Origin: Deltaproteobacteria bacterium
Lineage (GTDB): Bacteria; Desulfobacterota; UBA8473
Reading direction: 5' to 3'
Length of the DNA stretch: 6,469 nt
Assembly: GCA_030623035.1 (NCBI GenBank)
Contig: JAUXFK010000166.1
Location: 1 to 6,469, forward strand
Both the position numbers and the translations under genes were made by a program. Shown here in pieces: positions 1-5,831 of the stretch (its first letter is position 1; the number at the start of each line of letters is the position of its first letter). The notes under the pieces were generated by a model that searched no databases, was not told the DNA's origin, and saw only the letters and a program-made list of their open reading frames with translations.

Positions 1-26
1 CATCTCAGAACAACAAGGCTTTCCCC

Positions 27-126
27 CTGTTCTTTCTTAACGCTCTCTAAGATGTTCAAACAGTTGCACGCGTTAAAATTTGACCACCGCCTTCGCAACT
101 AAAATTTCAAAAAGCTAAACTGTTAC
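27..126 (-). repeat. Dispersed repeat family R1, copy 1
   Basis: The core at 78-126 matches 2384-2432 at 47 of 49 positions in the same orientation, and matches 6354-6401 more loosely in inverted orientation. Homology with the third copy continues beyond the core to a shared 12-base end (AAGAAAGAACAG when read on the minus strand, 27-38 here). The full unit is therefore about 100 bp. Read on the minus strand it contains GTTTAGCTTTTT, then GTTGCGAAGGCGGTGG, then TCAAATTTTAA. All three frames of the core lack a convincing start, so it looks non-coding. The function is unknown; it may be a non-autonomous mobile repeat. Confidence 0.75.
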
Positions 127-194
127 GAAAATATCACAATATATTCATTCTATTAAAGGGTGTTAAAAATTAGTCTGCGATCTTAGGATATTAT

Positions 195-479
195 TCATGG
201 TTCGTCATTTTTGACACAAAACCATCCTCGATCTTCATAGCTTAACCTGCTGGCTTTAGCCACTTCATCCGCAGTGCCATAGGCAATGACGAGAAACTTG
301 TCGGATTTTATCGCGGTTTCATATTGAATAACGCTGTCTTTGGGAATGCCGATACTGTAAAGACCTGCGCCCAGGGCGCCGAGGCCTCCAATGGCAACTG
401 CTCCTTCCAGGTCTCCGGCAACGGATGCTACAAAAGGACCACCAACCACGATTATTCCAATGCCGAAGTAATTGTTCAC
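195..479 (-). pseudogene. C-terminal half of a DUF1269-like glycine-rich membrane protein, N-terminus lost
   Basis: The 94-residue product resembles the C-terminal half of DUF1269-type proteins, small membrane-associated proteins of unknown function. They usually have an N-terminal alpha/beta domain of about 70-90 residues, a glycine/alanine-rich hydrophobic hairpin and a short C-terminal domain. Only the hairpin (about residues 5-45, GGPFVASVAGDLEGAVAIGG) and the C-terminal domain remain, with the characteristic GIPKDSVIQYE (residues 44-54) and the FLVIAYGTADEVAKAS segment. The best available start is GTG at 479. In frame, a TGA lies at 494-492, inside the left arm of the inverted-repeat element at 489-556, so the frame breaks at the element's edge. 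No Shine-Dalgarno sequence is seen before the GTG. The missing half was not recognised upstream. Family assignment is fairly secure; calling it a pseudogene is inference from the missing domain and the repeat junction. Confidence 0.7.
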
Positions 480-488
480 GGGGTTAAG

Positions 489-556
489 GTATCAGGGGCC
501 AGGGAAAGACTCTACATGTAAACATTTTTGAAAAGGTTTGCTGACACCTGATCCCT
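489..556. repeat. Short inverted-repeat element (MITE-like) at the break of the DUF1269-like gene
   Basis: The outer arms are imperfectly inverted: left ATCAGGGGCCAGGGAAA (491-507), right TTTGCTGACACCTGAT (537-552), whose reverse complement reads ATCAGGTGTCAGCAAA. The interior is about 30 bases of AT-rich sequence including ACATGTAAACATTTTTGAAA. GGTGTCAG-type ended elements like this are common dispersed repeats in deltaproteobacterial genomes as far as I recall. No transposase is present. Confidence 0.65.
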
Positions 557-716
557 ATGAACTGTTAAATGCCTTAAGCTGACATAATTGACTTCATGCT
601 GCGGCATGCTTCGAATGTCAGGGGTTTTCGGTTGTGATAAAAACTATCATATCTAACCTCCTCGACAGATGCCTTTCCCGAAAGAGTTCACCGTCTTAAG
701 GAAAGTTCGGCTTGCT

Positions 717-1010
717 TCAACCTTCGTGGTATACCGGAACTTTGATTTCATTTAAGGAGAAGTTGTTAAAGACACGATGTCCATCGTAGTCAAGAACCCG
801 TAAATCATCTGTCTGATGCAGATCACCCATGACGATATCGAATTGCGTGCCGTATCTTTTTTTGACGATATCCTCATCAACTTCATAGGCGATAAACTTC
901 TTGATTCCTTTTGCACTGAGCTTGTCAACCAGTTTGTTATCGGTAAGAGAATCGTATGAGGTTAAAAGAAGAATTGGCCCTGTTCCTGTAAAGAAAATAC
1001 CTGCTTTCAT
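717..1010 (-). CDS. Conserved protein of unknown function, 97 residues
   Basis: This is a complete small soluble protein. It starts at an ATG preceded by a good ribosome binding site (AAGGAAGG, seven bases before the start) and ends at TGA. Landmarks are an N-terminal KAGIFFTGTGPILLLTSYDS (residues 2-21) and SAKGIKKFIAYEV (32-44). These are followed by RYGTQFDIVMGDL (52-64) and TDDLRVLDYDGHRVFNNFS (67-85). I recall near-identical conserved hypothetical proteins from other bacteria with the same KAGIFFTGTGPI start and DLRVLDYDGHRVF core, but know no function. There are no membrane segments, cysteines or known catalytic motifs. The alternation of short beta-like segments and charged helices suggests one compact alpha/beta domain, which is inference. 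It appears monocistronic, with a possible promoter at 1049-1076. Confidence 0.85.
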   Translation of the reverse strand: MKAGIFFTGTGPILLLTSYDSLTDNKLVDKLSAKGIKKFIAYEVDEDIVKKRYGTQFDIVMGDLHQTDDLRVLDYDGHRVFNNFSLNEIKVPVYHEG

Positions 1011-1023
1011 TTTAAACCTTCCT
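1011..1023 (-). promoter_or_regulatory. Ribosome binding site of the 97-residue protein
   Basis: On the minus strand AAGGAAGG lies seven bases upstream of the ATG at 1010. It fixes this start, since no other in-frame start upstream has such a site. Confidence 0.7.
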
Positions 1024-1048
1024 TTCTTTTCTTTAAGTCTTATTGACT

Positions 1049-1076
1049 GTTATAAACTTCATATGCTTGCAGTTAA
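1049..1076 (-). promoter_or_regulatory. Possible sigma-70-type promoter for the 97-residue protein
   Basis: Read on the minus strand there is TTAACT (1076-1071), a 16-base spacer, and TATAAC (1054-1049). This is a 4/6 match to the -35 and a 5/6 match to the -10 consensus. It sits about 40 bases before the start codon. The match is by eye only, and AT-rich intergenic DNA gives many such hits. Confidence 0.3.
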
Positions 1077-1149
1077 AACTCCGGTTTTCTTGATACCATA
1101 CTCAGCACGGTTGGAAATTGCCCTTTTGAATTAGTCTGAAATTCAAGAA

Positions 1150-1238
1150 GCCACAAAGGCACGAAGATCACAAAGGGGCACACAGGTTAGAGTCGAAGGA
1201 TGGTTTTGTCTTAGTGTCATTAGTGCTCTTTGTGGTGA
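1150..1238. repeat. CACAAAG-type inverted repeat element
   Basis: The left arm (about 1151-1176, CCACAAAGGCACGAAG then ATCACAAAG) and right arm (about 1210-1236) are imperfect reverse complements. The right arm reads CCACAAAGAGCACTAATGA then CACTAAG on the other strand. The centre is about 35 bases. This matches the widespread bacterial intergenic repeat of the form CCACAAAGGCACAAAGACACAAAG. It fills much of the 358-base gap between the DHH gene and the 97-residue gene. The rest of that gap (1239-1368) holds no supported gene. Confidence 0.65.
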
Positions 1239-1368
1239 AAAAAATATGACGATAAAACCCAAATTATTACCGTTCTTAGCTCCCCTGAGAAGTCTGTTAT
1301 ATTCGATTACGATGCCGGCGAACTCTGCCAATCCCTGCACAAATTCTATATCAGAATGCTCTCCTTAG

Positions 1369-2382
1369 TCACTTAATACTTGAGCCGCTTTTTTCGGCCC
1401 TTTTTCTGATCTGATTCCTTATCCATTTAAGAAGTATTTTATCATCTTTGAAGTCCACAACATCCTTTAGGTGCACGATGGGAATCTCCACACGAGCCAT
1501 GCTTTTGTGACCACCGGCGGAGCCTAGGTGGCCAAAACTCAATTTTGCAACTCTGCCGGCATTTTTACGGACTCCGTCGTTTCTGAATATGATGATCAAT
1601 TTATTATTATACAAGCCGGAAATAATGCTCCAGCTCACGGAATTTATCTTCATGAAAAAGTCGGCTATGAGTACACATATGTCAGGGTTTACCACATGAC
1701 CGAGATGAACGACTGCTCTGCCTCTGTATATGCGCACATTATCCAGCGCAGCTTTGAAGTACTTAAGAAAATCACGTCGAAGCTCTGATTGTTCGATCTT
1801 TCGCAAGAGGTGTATGTTTGCGTGCCGAAAAAGGAAATAAAATGCCCCGATATCTTCCATTATAGTCTGTCTTTCGAAATTGCTTGTGTCTGTCTTGATT
1901 CCCAAGACCAGACCTGTAGCCAGTTTTGCAGATGGTCTTATTCCGGCTGCTCTCAGGTATTCGGTTAATATGCTGGCCGTGGCCCCGTATTTGGGCCGGA
2001 TATCCTGAAAAGGCGCTTTGTATCCGGTTTCAGGATGATGGTCTATGACTACGTCATAATTGAACCTTGAGAATGCCTCATTATGATCCGGTTGAGAATC
2101 AACCAATACAAAACGATTGAACTGCTGCCCGGTTATCTTGTCCGCATGCACAAGGTTTACCCTCAAAAGCCGGACCATAGCCATGTTATTGGGACGCTTT
2201 ATAATGTTAATGTTGGATATGGTTACACTTGCAACTTTACGCCACAGCAATCTCTTAACCGCCATTGCGCTGGAGATAGCGTCCGGGTCCGCATCGATCA
2301 TGACAAGAACGTTACTATCACCGGAAAACTGATTGAAGAAACGGAGAAGTCTTTCAGTAGCAGAGAGGAACATCTTCTTCAT
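1369..2382 (-). CDS. DHH/DHHA1-family phosphoesterase
   Basis: The product is a 337-residue soluble hydrolase of the DHH superfamily, which cleaves phosphodiester or phosphomonoester bonds in small nucleotides or short oligonucleotides using two Mn ions. The metal-binding motifs are visible in order. Motif I is D30-A-D32-P-D34-A-I-S-S. The second-motif aspartate is D95 (FVLVDSQPD), the DHH signature is VVID114-H115-H116, and motif IV is GIKTD165TSNF. The C-terminal DHHA1 substrate-binding domain has the glycine motif GSAGGHKSMARVEIP (287-301). The length and layout fit NrnA-like oligoribonuclease/pAp phosphatases or cyclic-dinucleotide phosphodiesterases without sensory domains. Motif I has the RecJ-like DxDxD form rather than the HxxPDxDA form usual in NrnA, so the substrate cannot be named. 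ATG at 2382 is preceded by AAGGCGGTG at eight bases, lying inside repeat R1 copy 2. It seems to be a single-gene unit. Confidence 0.9.
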   Translation of the reverse strand: MKKMFLSATERLLRFFNQFSGDSNVLVMIDADPDAISSAMAVKRLLWRKVASVTISNINIIKRPNNMAMVRLLRVNLVHADKITGQQFNRFVLVDSQPDHNEAFSRFNYDVVIDHHPETGYKAPFQDIRPKYGATASILTEYLRAAGIRPSAKLATGLVLGIKTDTSNFERQTIMEDIGAFYFLFRHANIHLLRKIEQSELRRDFLKYFKAALDNVRIYRGRAVVHLGHVVNPDICVLIADFFMKINSVSWSIISGLYNNKLIIIFRNDGVRKNAGRVAKLSFGHLGSAGGHKSMARVEIPIVHLKDVVDFKDDKILLKWIRNQIRKRAEKSGSSIK

Positions 2383-2383
2383 G

Positions 2384-2432
2384 ATTTGACCACCGCCTTA
2401 GCAACTAAAATTTAAAAAAGCTAAACTGTTAC
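2384..2432 (-). repeat. Dispersed repeat family R1, copy 2, directly before the DHH gene
   Basis: This copy matches 78-126 at 47 of 49 positions, in the same orientation. On the minus strand it ends two bases before the ATG of the DHH phosphoesterase. Its AAGGCGGTG segment (one mismatch to AAGGAGGTG) lies eight bases before that ATG. The copy lacks the extra roughly 50 bases found in copies 1 and 3, because the coding region begins where they would be. Confidence 0.8.
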
Positions 2433-2513
2433 CAACACGGAAAGATCCTTCAAATTTTGAAACTTCCGAGGATACCATATCTTAAAAATAACCCCGTCCC
2501 TTATTTCCTTTGT

Positions 2514-2546
2514 AACCGTTCACGGTTAACAGTTGTCGGTTCACTG
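2514..2546. repeat. GTTAAC/GTGAAC-type repeat, left copy
   Basis: AACCGTTCACGGTTAACAG followed by TTGTCGGTTCACTG. It is built from near-palindromic GTT(A/C)AC units and resembles 2787-2819 both directly and in reverse complement. In reverse complement, a stretch of about 22 bases matches with only about three differences. Confidence 0.55.
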
Positions 2547-2587
2547 TTTTTACTGAGTTCTATAAACACCTAAAAATCCTATTGATT

Positions 2588-2659
2588 AGAAATTTTGAAA
2601 CTCAATTATGAGCTACAAATTGGCTTAAAAGCATAATTCAAATGAGTTTCAAAATTTCT
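2588..2659. mobile_element. MITE-like hairpin with 17-bp perfect inverted repeats
   Basis: The left arm AGAAATTTTGAAACTCA (2588-2604) is the exact reverse complement of the right arm TGAGTTTCAAAATTTCT (2643-2659). Inside the arms, ATTATG (2605-2610) pairs with CATAAT (2632-2637), giving a longer stem with a five-base bulge. GATT occurs directly on both outer sides (2584-2587 and 2660-2663), as a 4-bp target-site duplication would. The 72-bp length without coding capacity fits a non-autonomous element. No related transposase is in the window. Confidence 0.65.
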
Positions 2660-2786
2660 GATTTATACCAATTTCAATTTTTAAATTGGTTCTTTGGAAT
2701 TTCTTTCAAAAAACATCTTAACTTCACGCTAAACATAACCACGAATTCTCAATTCAGCATCCAAACCTCTTGTTTTCTGCTTTATC

Positions 2787-2819
2787 AACCGTTAACTGTG
2801 AACTGTAAGCCGTGAACTG
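2787..2819. repeat. GTTAAC/GTGAAC-type repeat, right copy
   Basis: AACCGTTAACTGTGAACTG followed by TAAGCCGTGAACTG. On the opposite strand this reads as a short tandem pair, CAGTTCACGG and CAGTTCACAG, separated by CTTA. It lies 23 bases after the stop of subunit K and is related to the copy at 2514-2546. Confidence 0.55.
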
Positions 2820-2841
2820 GTACCTTCCTTTGAATTGGGTA

Positions 2842-3276
2842 TTATCTCAAGACAGTCATCAAAAAGACCATCACAAAAAGGGCGACTGTTTCTATAACCC
2901 CCAATACCATTATATAGTTTGCAAAACCTTTCCCTGTTTCTGCAAGGGCATCCGAGGCAAGGGCGCCTGCCTTCCCCTGGAGCCAAGAAGATACCCCCAT
3001 GGCCAAGCCACCCATCAGCCCTGCAGAAAACTTTGTTATGGAAGAGACCGTATCAGGGGCTGTTTGTATGGCGTTCATGAGAATCATCCCATAGATGGTC
3101 TGGGATAGAGGTGCACCTACAAAGGCTATTATAATAAACGGGGCGGCTTTATTATTCAAAAAGCATTTTTTCCAGGCCCCAATCCCCCCCATGCCTGCTA
3201 TCCATGTCCCCAGCGCCGAACCTAAGGCAGGAAGGAATAATGCAAGTATGAAACCAACATCTCCCAGAATTTCCAT
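2842..3276 (-). CDS. ntpK: V/A-type ATPase subunit K (rotor ring, c-type proteolipid)
   Basis: This 144-residue membrane protein forms the ion-carrying rotor ring of the rotary ATPase. It has four hydrophobic helices arranged as two hairpins: about 7-30, 45-70, 84-108 and 119-142. That is the duplicated two-hairpin form typical of bacterial V-type K subunits. Helix 2 carries PLSQTIYG (56-63) with S58, Q59 and Y62. Helix 3 carries Q100 (SSWLQGKAGA), and helix 4 carries the ion-binding glutamate E129 in VIETVALF. Helix 2 has no carboxylate, so there is one ion site per subunit. By alignment in my head these match T64, Q65, Y68, Q110 and E139 of E. hirae NtpK, suggesting sodium coupling. ATG at 3276 has AAGGAG eight bases upstream. 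It is the last gene of the D-I-K cluster. Confidence 0.94.
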   Translation of the reverse strand: MEILGDVGFILALFLPALGSALGTWIAGMGGIGAWKKCFLNNKAAPFIIIAFVGAPLSQTIYGMILMNAIQTAPDTVSSITKFSAGLMGGLAMGVSSWLQGKAGALASDALAETGKGFANYIMVLGVIETVALFVMVFLMTVLR

Positions 3277-3382
3277 AGGATTTTCTCCTTGTTCTGAACA
3301 GTTACCTTTAATTTTTTATCCATCCAGAAATCTTGTATTTGTGGATGAGCACTTCCTCATGTATTATTAACTATTTATACCG
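3277..3382 (-). other. 106-base spacer between subunits I and K
   Basis: The spacer is AT-rich. It contains the ribosome binding site of subunit K (AAGGAG, eight bases before its ATG) and no convincing terminator. K is therefore probably cotranscribed with I, though a promoter of its own cannot be excluded. A 14-codon frame in it lacks a ribosome binding site and was not called a gene. Confidence 0.45.
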
Positions 3383-5185
3383 TTACCCCCCAACAATCTT
3401 GAATGGTTTAAAAGGGATACCTGACCATTCAATATTAAGGTGTCTTGAGAATTCCAGAAGGTTCAGTCTGACACCGTGGACGAGTATTGCCATCGCCGCC
3501 AGCATAAGATTGGCTGTATGGCCAAATAACAGTATGAAAACGGAAAGCAATATTCCGACTACACTGTCGAACCCCACATCATTTGCCATACCGTTAAAGG
3601 CCATGGCCACCTCTTTTGTTGCCAACCCAACAGCAAATAGGCGTACATAAGAGACAAGGTCGGAAAGGCTTCCTATCCCTGTCAGTGTGTTGATGGGGAG
3701 TTCGGCAAAACCACGGCTGAACCCTTTGAAGATTCCGTTATTATTCTGTTTTTCGAATAATACGACCATGCTCATCCCAATAACCGGCAGCGACCATTTA
3801 AGAGCATACATCTCATCATTCAAAACAAGAAACCCTACTATCCAATAGATTCCCCAGACAAAAACGGCCCATCCTATTTCAGCAAAGGCTGCCAGGGAAG
3901 GATAAGTCCTTATGGCTGCCCAGATATGGGCAATGGATAGCTGAAAAGCTCCTATTAGAAAACAGATGCGTATAACAGTCTCCTCATTTTTTTCTGTGTA
4001 ACCGTACAATGAAGGTATGATCATATTTCTTAATACCGGTAACTGGCTTATCTCCTTCACACCAAACCAAACGCCTGTGATAGTGCCCCAGAGGATAGTG
4101 GTCATAGAGAGGATGCATAGGAGAAGCATAGTTTCTCTTGGAGCGTGTTTCAAGTACTTCCAGGCGAGAAGAGTCATGAGTAGAATCACAATGCCATACC
4201 CTGCATCTCCAATAAGGAGGGCGAAAAAAATGCTGAAAAACATAAGAAAGAAAGCATTGGTATCATACTCTCGATAACCTGGGACTACGCCGACAAATTC
4301 CATAACAGGTCTGAACAATTTCGACATTTTGGAGTACTTTATAAGTGTGGGAACAGGATCGCTATCTGAAGGGTCCTCTATCTGTAACCCCCATTGTTTT
4401 TCCTCGGCCGTTTTTCGGATGTTTATAACCTCAGATGCAGGGCAGAAACCCACTATATATGAGATGTCACCTTCTTCATGCATGCCGGCCTTTGCTGTTT
4501 CATATCCAAATATAGACTTCAACCTCATCAGGGTATTTTTTATATGATACGCTTTCCCAGAAATCTCAGATATCTTTTCCTTTGTATCGAGAAGTCCTTC
4601 CCTCTTTTTTTCTATCAGCGCTTCGATTTTGGCAAGGCCGCGAGTTGGAATTTCCACTTCATCAAAGGGGATATCCGCACTGTCTTCGGTAGAGAAAACT
4701 GCAATGAAAAAGGCCGGTCCCTTACGGGATATGATATGAACGGTTTGGCCTTTAATCAGACTCCTAAATCCCTTTTGGTCAACCTGAAAGAACCGGACTG
4801 TAATGCCTCTCTCTTCTAGCATATTAATCTCTTCAGGATCAAACCTTCCCCATACCCGCACCCTGTTATATTCTTCCTCAAGGCGCTTTATCTCTTCCTC
4901 AAGGTGTTTCATCTCTTCTGTAAAGGCAAGTAATTGTCTTGCCAGGGCAAAACCGTCCTCTTCATATTCGGGGTCAGGGTATGTTTCTGCATGAGAAACA
5001 CCAGGGATCAAAGAAATAGACCTCTCCATTACAAGTATATTCTCTCTCACTTCCTCAAGCCTCTCACTCTCAGGTGGGCTCATGGGACGGAGATGGAGGA
5101 TCCCCATTTTTCTAAGGGTATTTAAAACTTCATCCTTCCAGGATGACCTTACAAAGATTGTTATCTTCTGCATCCTTACAATCAC
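3383..5185 (-). CDS. ntpI: V/A-type ATPase subunit I (a-type stator and ion-channel subunit)
   Basis: This 600-residue membrane protein belongs to the V-ATPase 116-kDa/subunit a family. It provides the ion half-channels next to the K ring and anchors the peripheral stalk. Residues 1-300 form the cytosolic arm, with a coiled-coil stretch near 87-110 and another near 183-225. From about 308 on there are roughly seven to eight membrane helices. Family landmarks include GDAGYG (326-331) and GTITGVWFG (367-375). The essential channel arginine is R515 in SDLVSYVRLFAVGLA, and GHTANLMLAA...HGVRLNLLEF (555-579) includes R573. The length is within the short bacterial and archaeal range. The start is GTG at 5185, overlapping the stop of subunit D as GTGA, with GGGAG seven bases upstream. 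It gives MIVRMQKITIFV, matching the usual MIVPMKK start. An ATG four codons later is less likely. Confidence 0.95.
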   Translation of the reverse strand: MIVRMQKITIFVRSSWKDEVLNTLRKMGILHLRPMSPPESERLEEVRENILVMERSISLIPGVSHAETYPDPEYEEDGFALARQLLAFTEEMKHLEEEIKRLEEEYNRVRVWGRFDPEEINMLEERGITVRFFQVDQKGFRSLIKGQTVHIISRKGPAFFIAVFSTEDSADIPFDEVEIPTRGLAKIEALIEKKREGLLDTKEKISEISGKAYHIKNTLMRLKSIFGYETAKAGMHEEGDISYIVGFCPASEVINIRKTAEEKQWGLQIEDPSDSDPVPTLIKYSKMSKLFRPVMEFVGVVPGYREYDTNAFFLMFFSIFFALLIGDAGYGIVILLMTLLAWKYLKHAPRETMLLLCILSMTTILWGTITGVWFGVKEISQLPVLRNMIIPSLYGYTEKNEETVIRICFLIGAFQLSIAHIWAAIRTYPSLAAFAEIGWAVFVWGIYWIVGFLVLNDEMYALKWSLPVIGMSMVVLFEKQNNNGIFKGFSRGFAELPINTLTGIGSLSDLVSYVRLFAVGLATKEVAMAFNGMANDVGFDSVVGILLSVFILLFGHTANLMLAAMAILVHGVRLNLLEFSRHLNIEWSGIPFKPFKIVGG

Positions 5186-5802
5186 TTACGTTCTCCCTCG
5201 GCAACTTCCATCCTTTTTTGAATCTTCTTTTTTGCCATCCTTGCCCAACCTACTGCTGCTATCTGTTGATCACCCAGATAGATTGAAATTCTTCGTATAG
5301 CCTCATTTGACTCGGGGATTTTAACTTTTTCAAACAAGTTCACCCTCTGGGATGTAATATGCAATTCCTTCCGTAAGCATCGTTCCTGAAACGCCAGCAC
5401 GATTCTCTCTGACCGAAGAGGAATCATCTTACCTAAAAGACCCACAGCCCTATCAACCCATAAGGGATAAATAAACAGATCATATTCCTTTATATAAATA
5501 TGCGCTTTAACAAAGACAGGGATATCCACTCCCGCAATATTTTCTCTCCTGGTTTCGATCTTTTTCAGTTTAATGAGTTCATATAAACCCAAGTCTTCTC
5601 CAAGGAGGCCTATCCATGGATTGATTTCCTCCATGAGCTTAGTCAGGTCTGTTTCTGTCCTGCCAATGTTCATCTTTACCCTTTCTATTTCCTTCTGGAG
5701 CTGCTGTTTCTTTATGTAAAGGGTCGGCAGGTAGCGATTATATCGCTTCAGGTTGTCCTTTTGCCTTTTCAGCTCGGTCTTTGTGAGTTTAATTTTCTGC
5801 AT
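5182..5802 (-). CDS. ntpD: V/A-type ATPase subunit D (central rotor stalk)
   Basis: Subunit D is the long coiled-coil axle that turns inside the A3B3 catalytic head and transmits torque to the K ring. The 206-residue product is full length for the family. The N-terminal helix (about 5-60) has the T-K-T-E-L-K-R-Q-K start and the RYLPTLYIKKQQLQ segment seen in chlamydial-type D subunits. A central, less helical part follows (62-128). The C-terminal helix (about 130-200) contains the signature TSQRVNLFEKVKIPE (150-164), followed by a basic end AKKKIQKRM. The start ATG at 5802 fits the family start. Its ribosome binding site is poor: the nearest AAGGG lies in a small GC hairpin about 15 bases upstream. 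The stop overlaps the subunit I start. The B subunit gene that usually precedes D is absent. Confidence 0.93.
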   Translation of the reverse strand: MQKIKLTKTELKRQKDNLKRYNRYLPTLYIKKQQLQKEIERVKMNIGRTETDLTKLMEEINPWIGLLGEDLGLYELIKLKKIETRRENIAGVDIPVFVKAHIYIKEYDLFIYPLWVDRAVGLLGKMIPLRSERIVLAFQERCLRKELHITSQRVNLFEKVKIPESNEAIRRISIYLGDQQIAAVGWARMAKKKIQKRMEVAEGERK

Positions 5803-5813
5803 TTTGAACTTAG

Positions 5814-5826
5814 CGCCCTTCGGGCG
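5814..5826 (-). promoter_or_regulatory. Compact GC hairpin in the leader of subunit D
   Basis: On the minus strand the bases read CGCCC-GAA-GGGCG, a five-pair GC stem with a three-base loop, ending 11 bases before the ATG of subunit D. The only Shine-Dalgarno-like bases nearby (AAGGG) lie in its loop and 3' arm. It adjoins the inverted repeat at 5832-5898 and is probably part of that element. Confidence 0.45.
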
Positions 5827-5831
5827 GACTC

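Larger units (their letters stand above)
2433..2841. other. Gene-free, AT-rich, repeat-bearing interval between subunit K and the DHH gene
   Basis: No reading frame here has a plausible start, ribosome binding site and protein-like composition. The interval holds the GTTAAC/GTGAAC repeats at both sides (2514-2546 and 2787-2819) and a MITE-like hairpin in the middle (2588-2659). A small inverted repeat lies at 2667-2690 (ACCAATTT, eight bases, AAATTGGT). No clear rho-independent terminator with a U-tract follows subunit K. Confidence 0.6.

Noticed and set aside
1..59. Possible start of a minus-strand gene running off the left edge (TTG at 59, 19 open codons, ...ESVKKEQGESLVVLR).
   Set aside because: It is too short to judge, has no ribosome binding site, and part of it overlaps the R1 repeat, whose third copy reads a similar SIKKEQ by homology alone.
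670..683. Palindrome CTTTCCCGAAAG downstream of the 97-residue gene, considered as a terminator.
   Set aside because: The loop would be only two bases and no U-tract follows.
1143..1340. 65-codon minus-strand frame beginning with GTG (VQGLAEFAGIVIEYNRLL...).
   Set aside because: The second half is simply the CACAAAG repeat read as protein. The nearest ribosome-binding-like AAGGAG is about 20 bases away. The first 25 residues look somewhat protein-like and could be a gene remnant, but I recognise no family.
2083..2415. 110-codon plus-strand frame opposite the DHH gene.
   Set aside because: It is an antisense shadow of a clear DHH phosphoesterase with all family motifs, and its own product resembles nothing.
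3307..3354. 14-codon minus-strand frame between subunits I and K.
   Set aside because: No ribosome binding site and too short to support.
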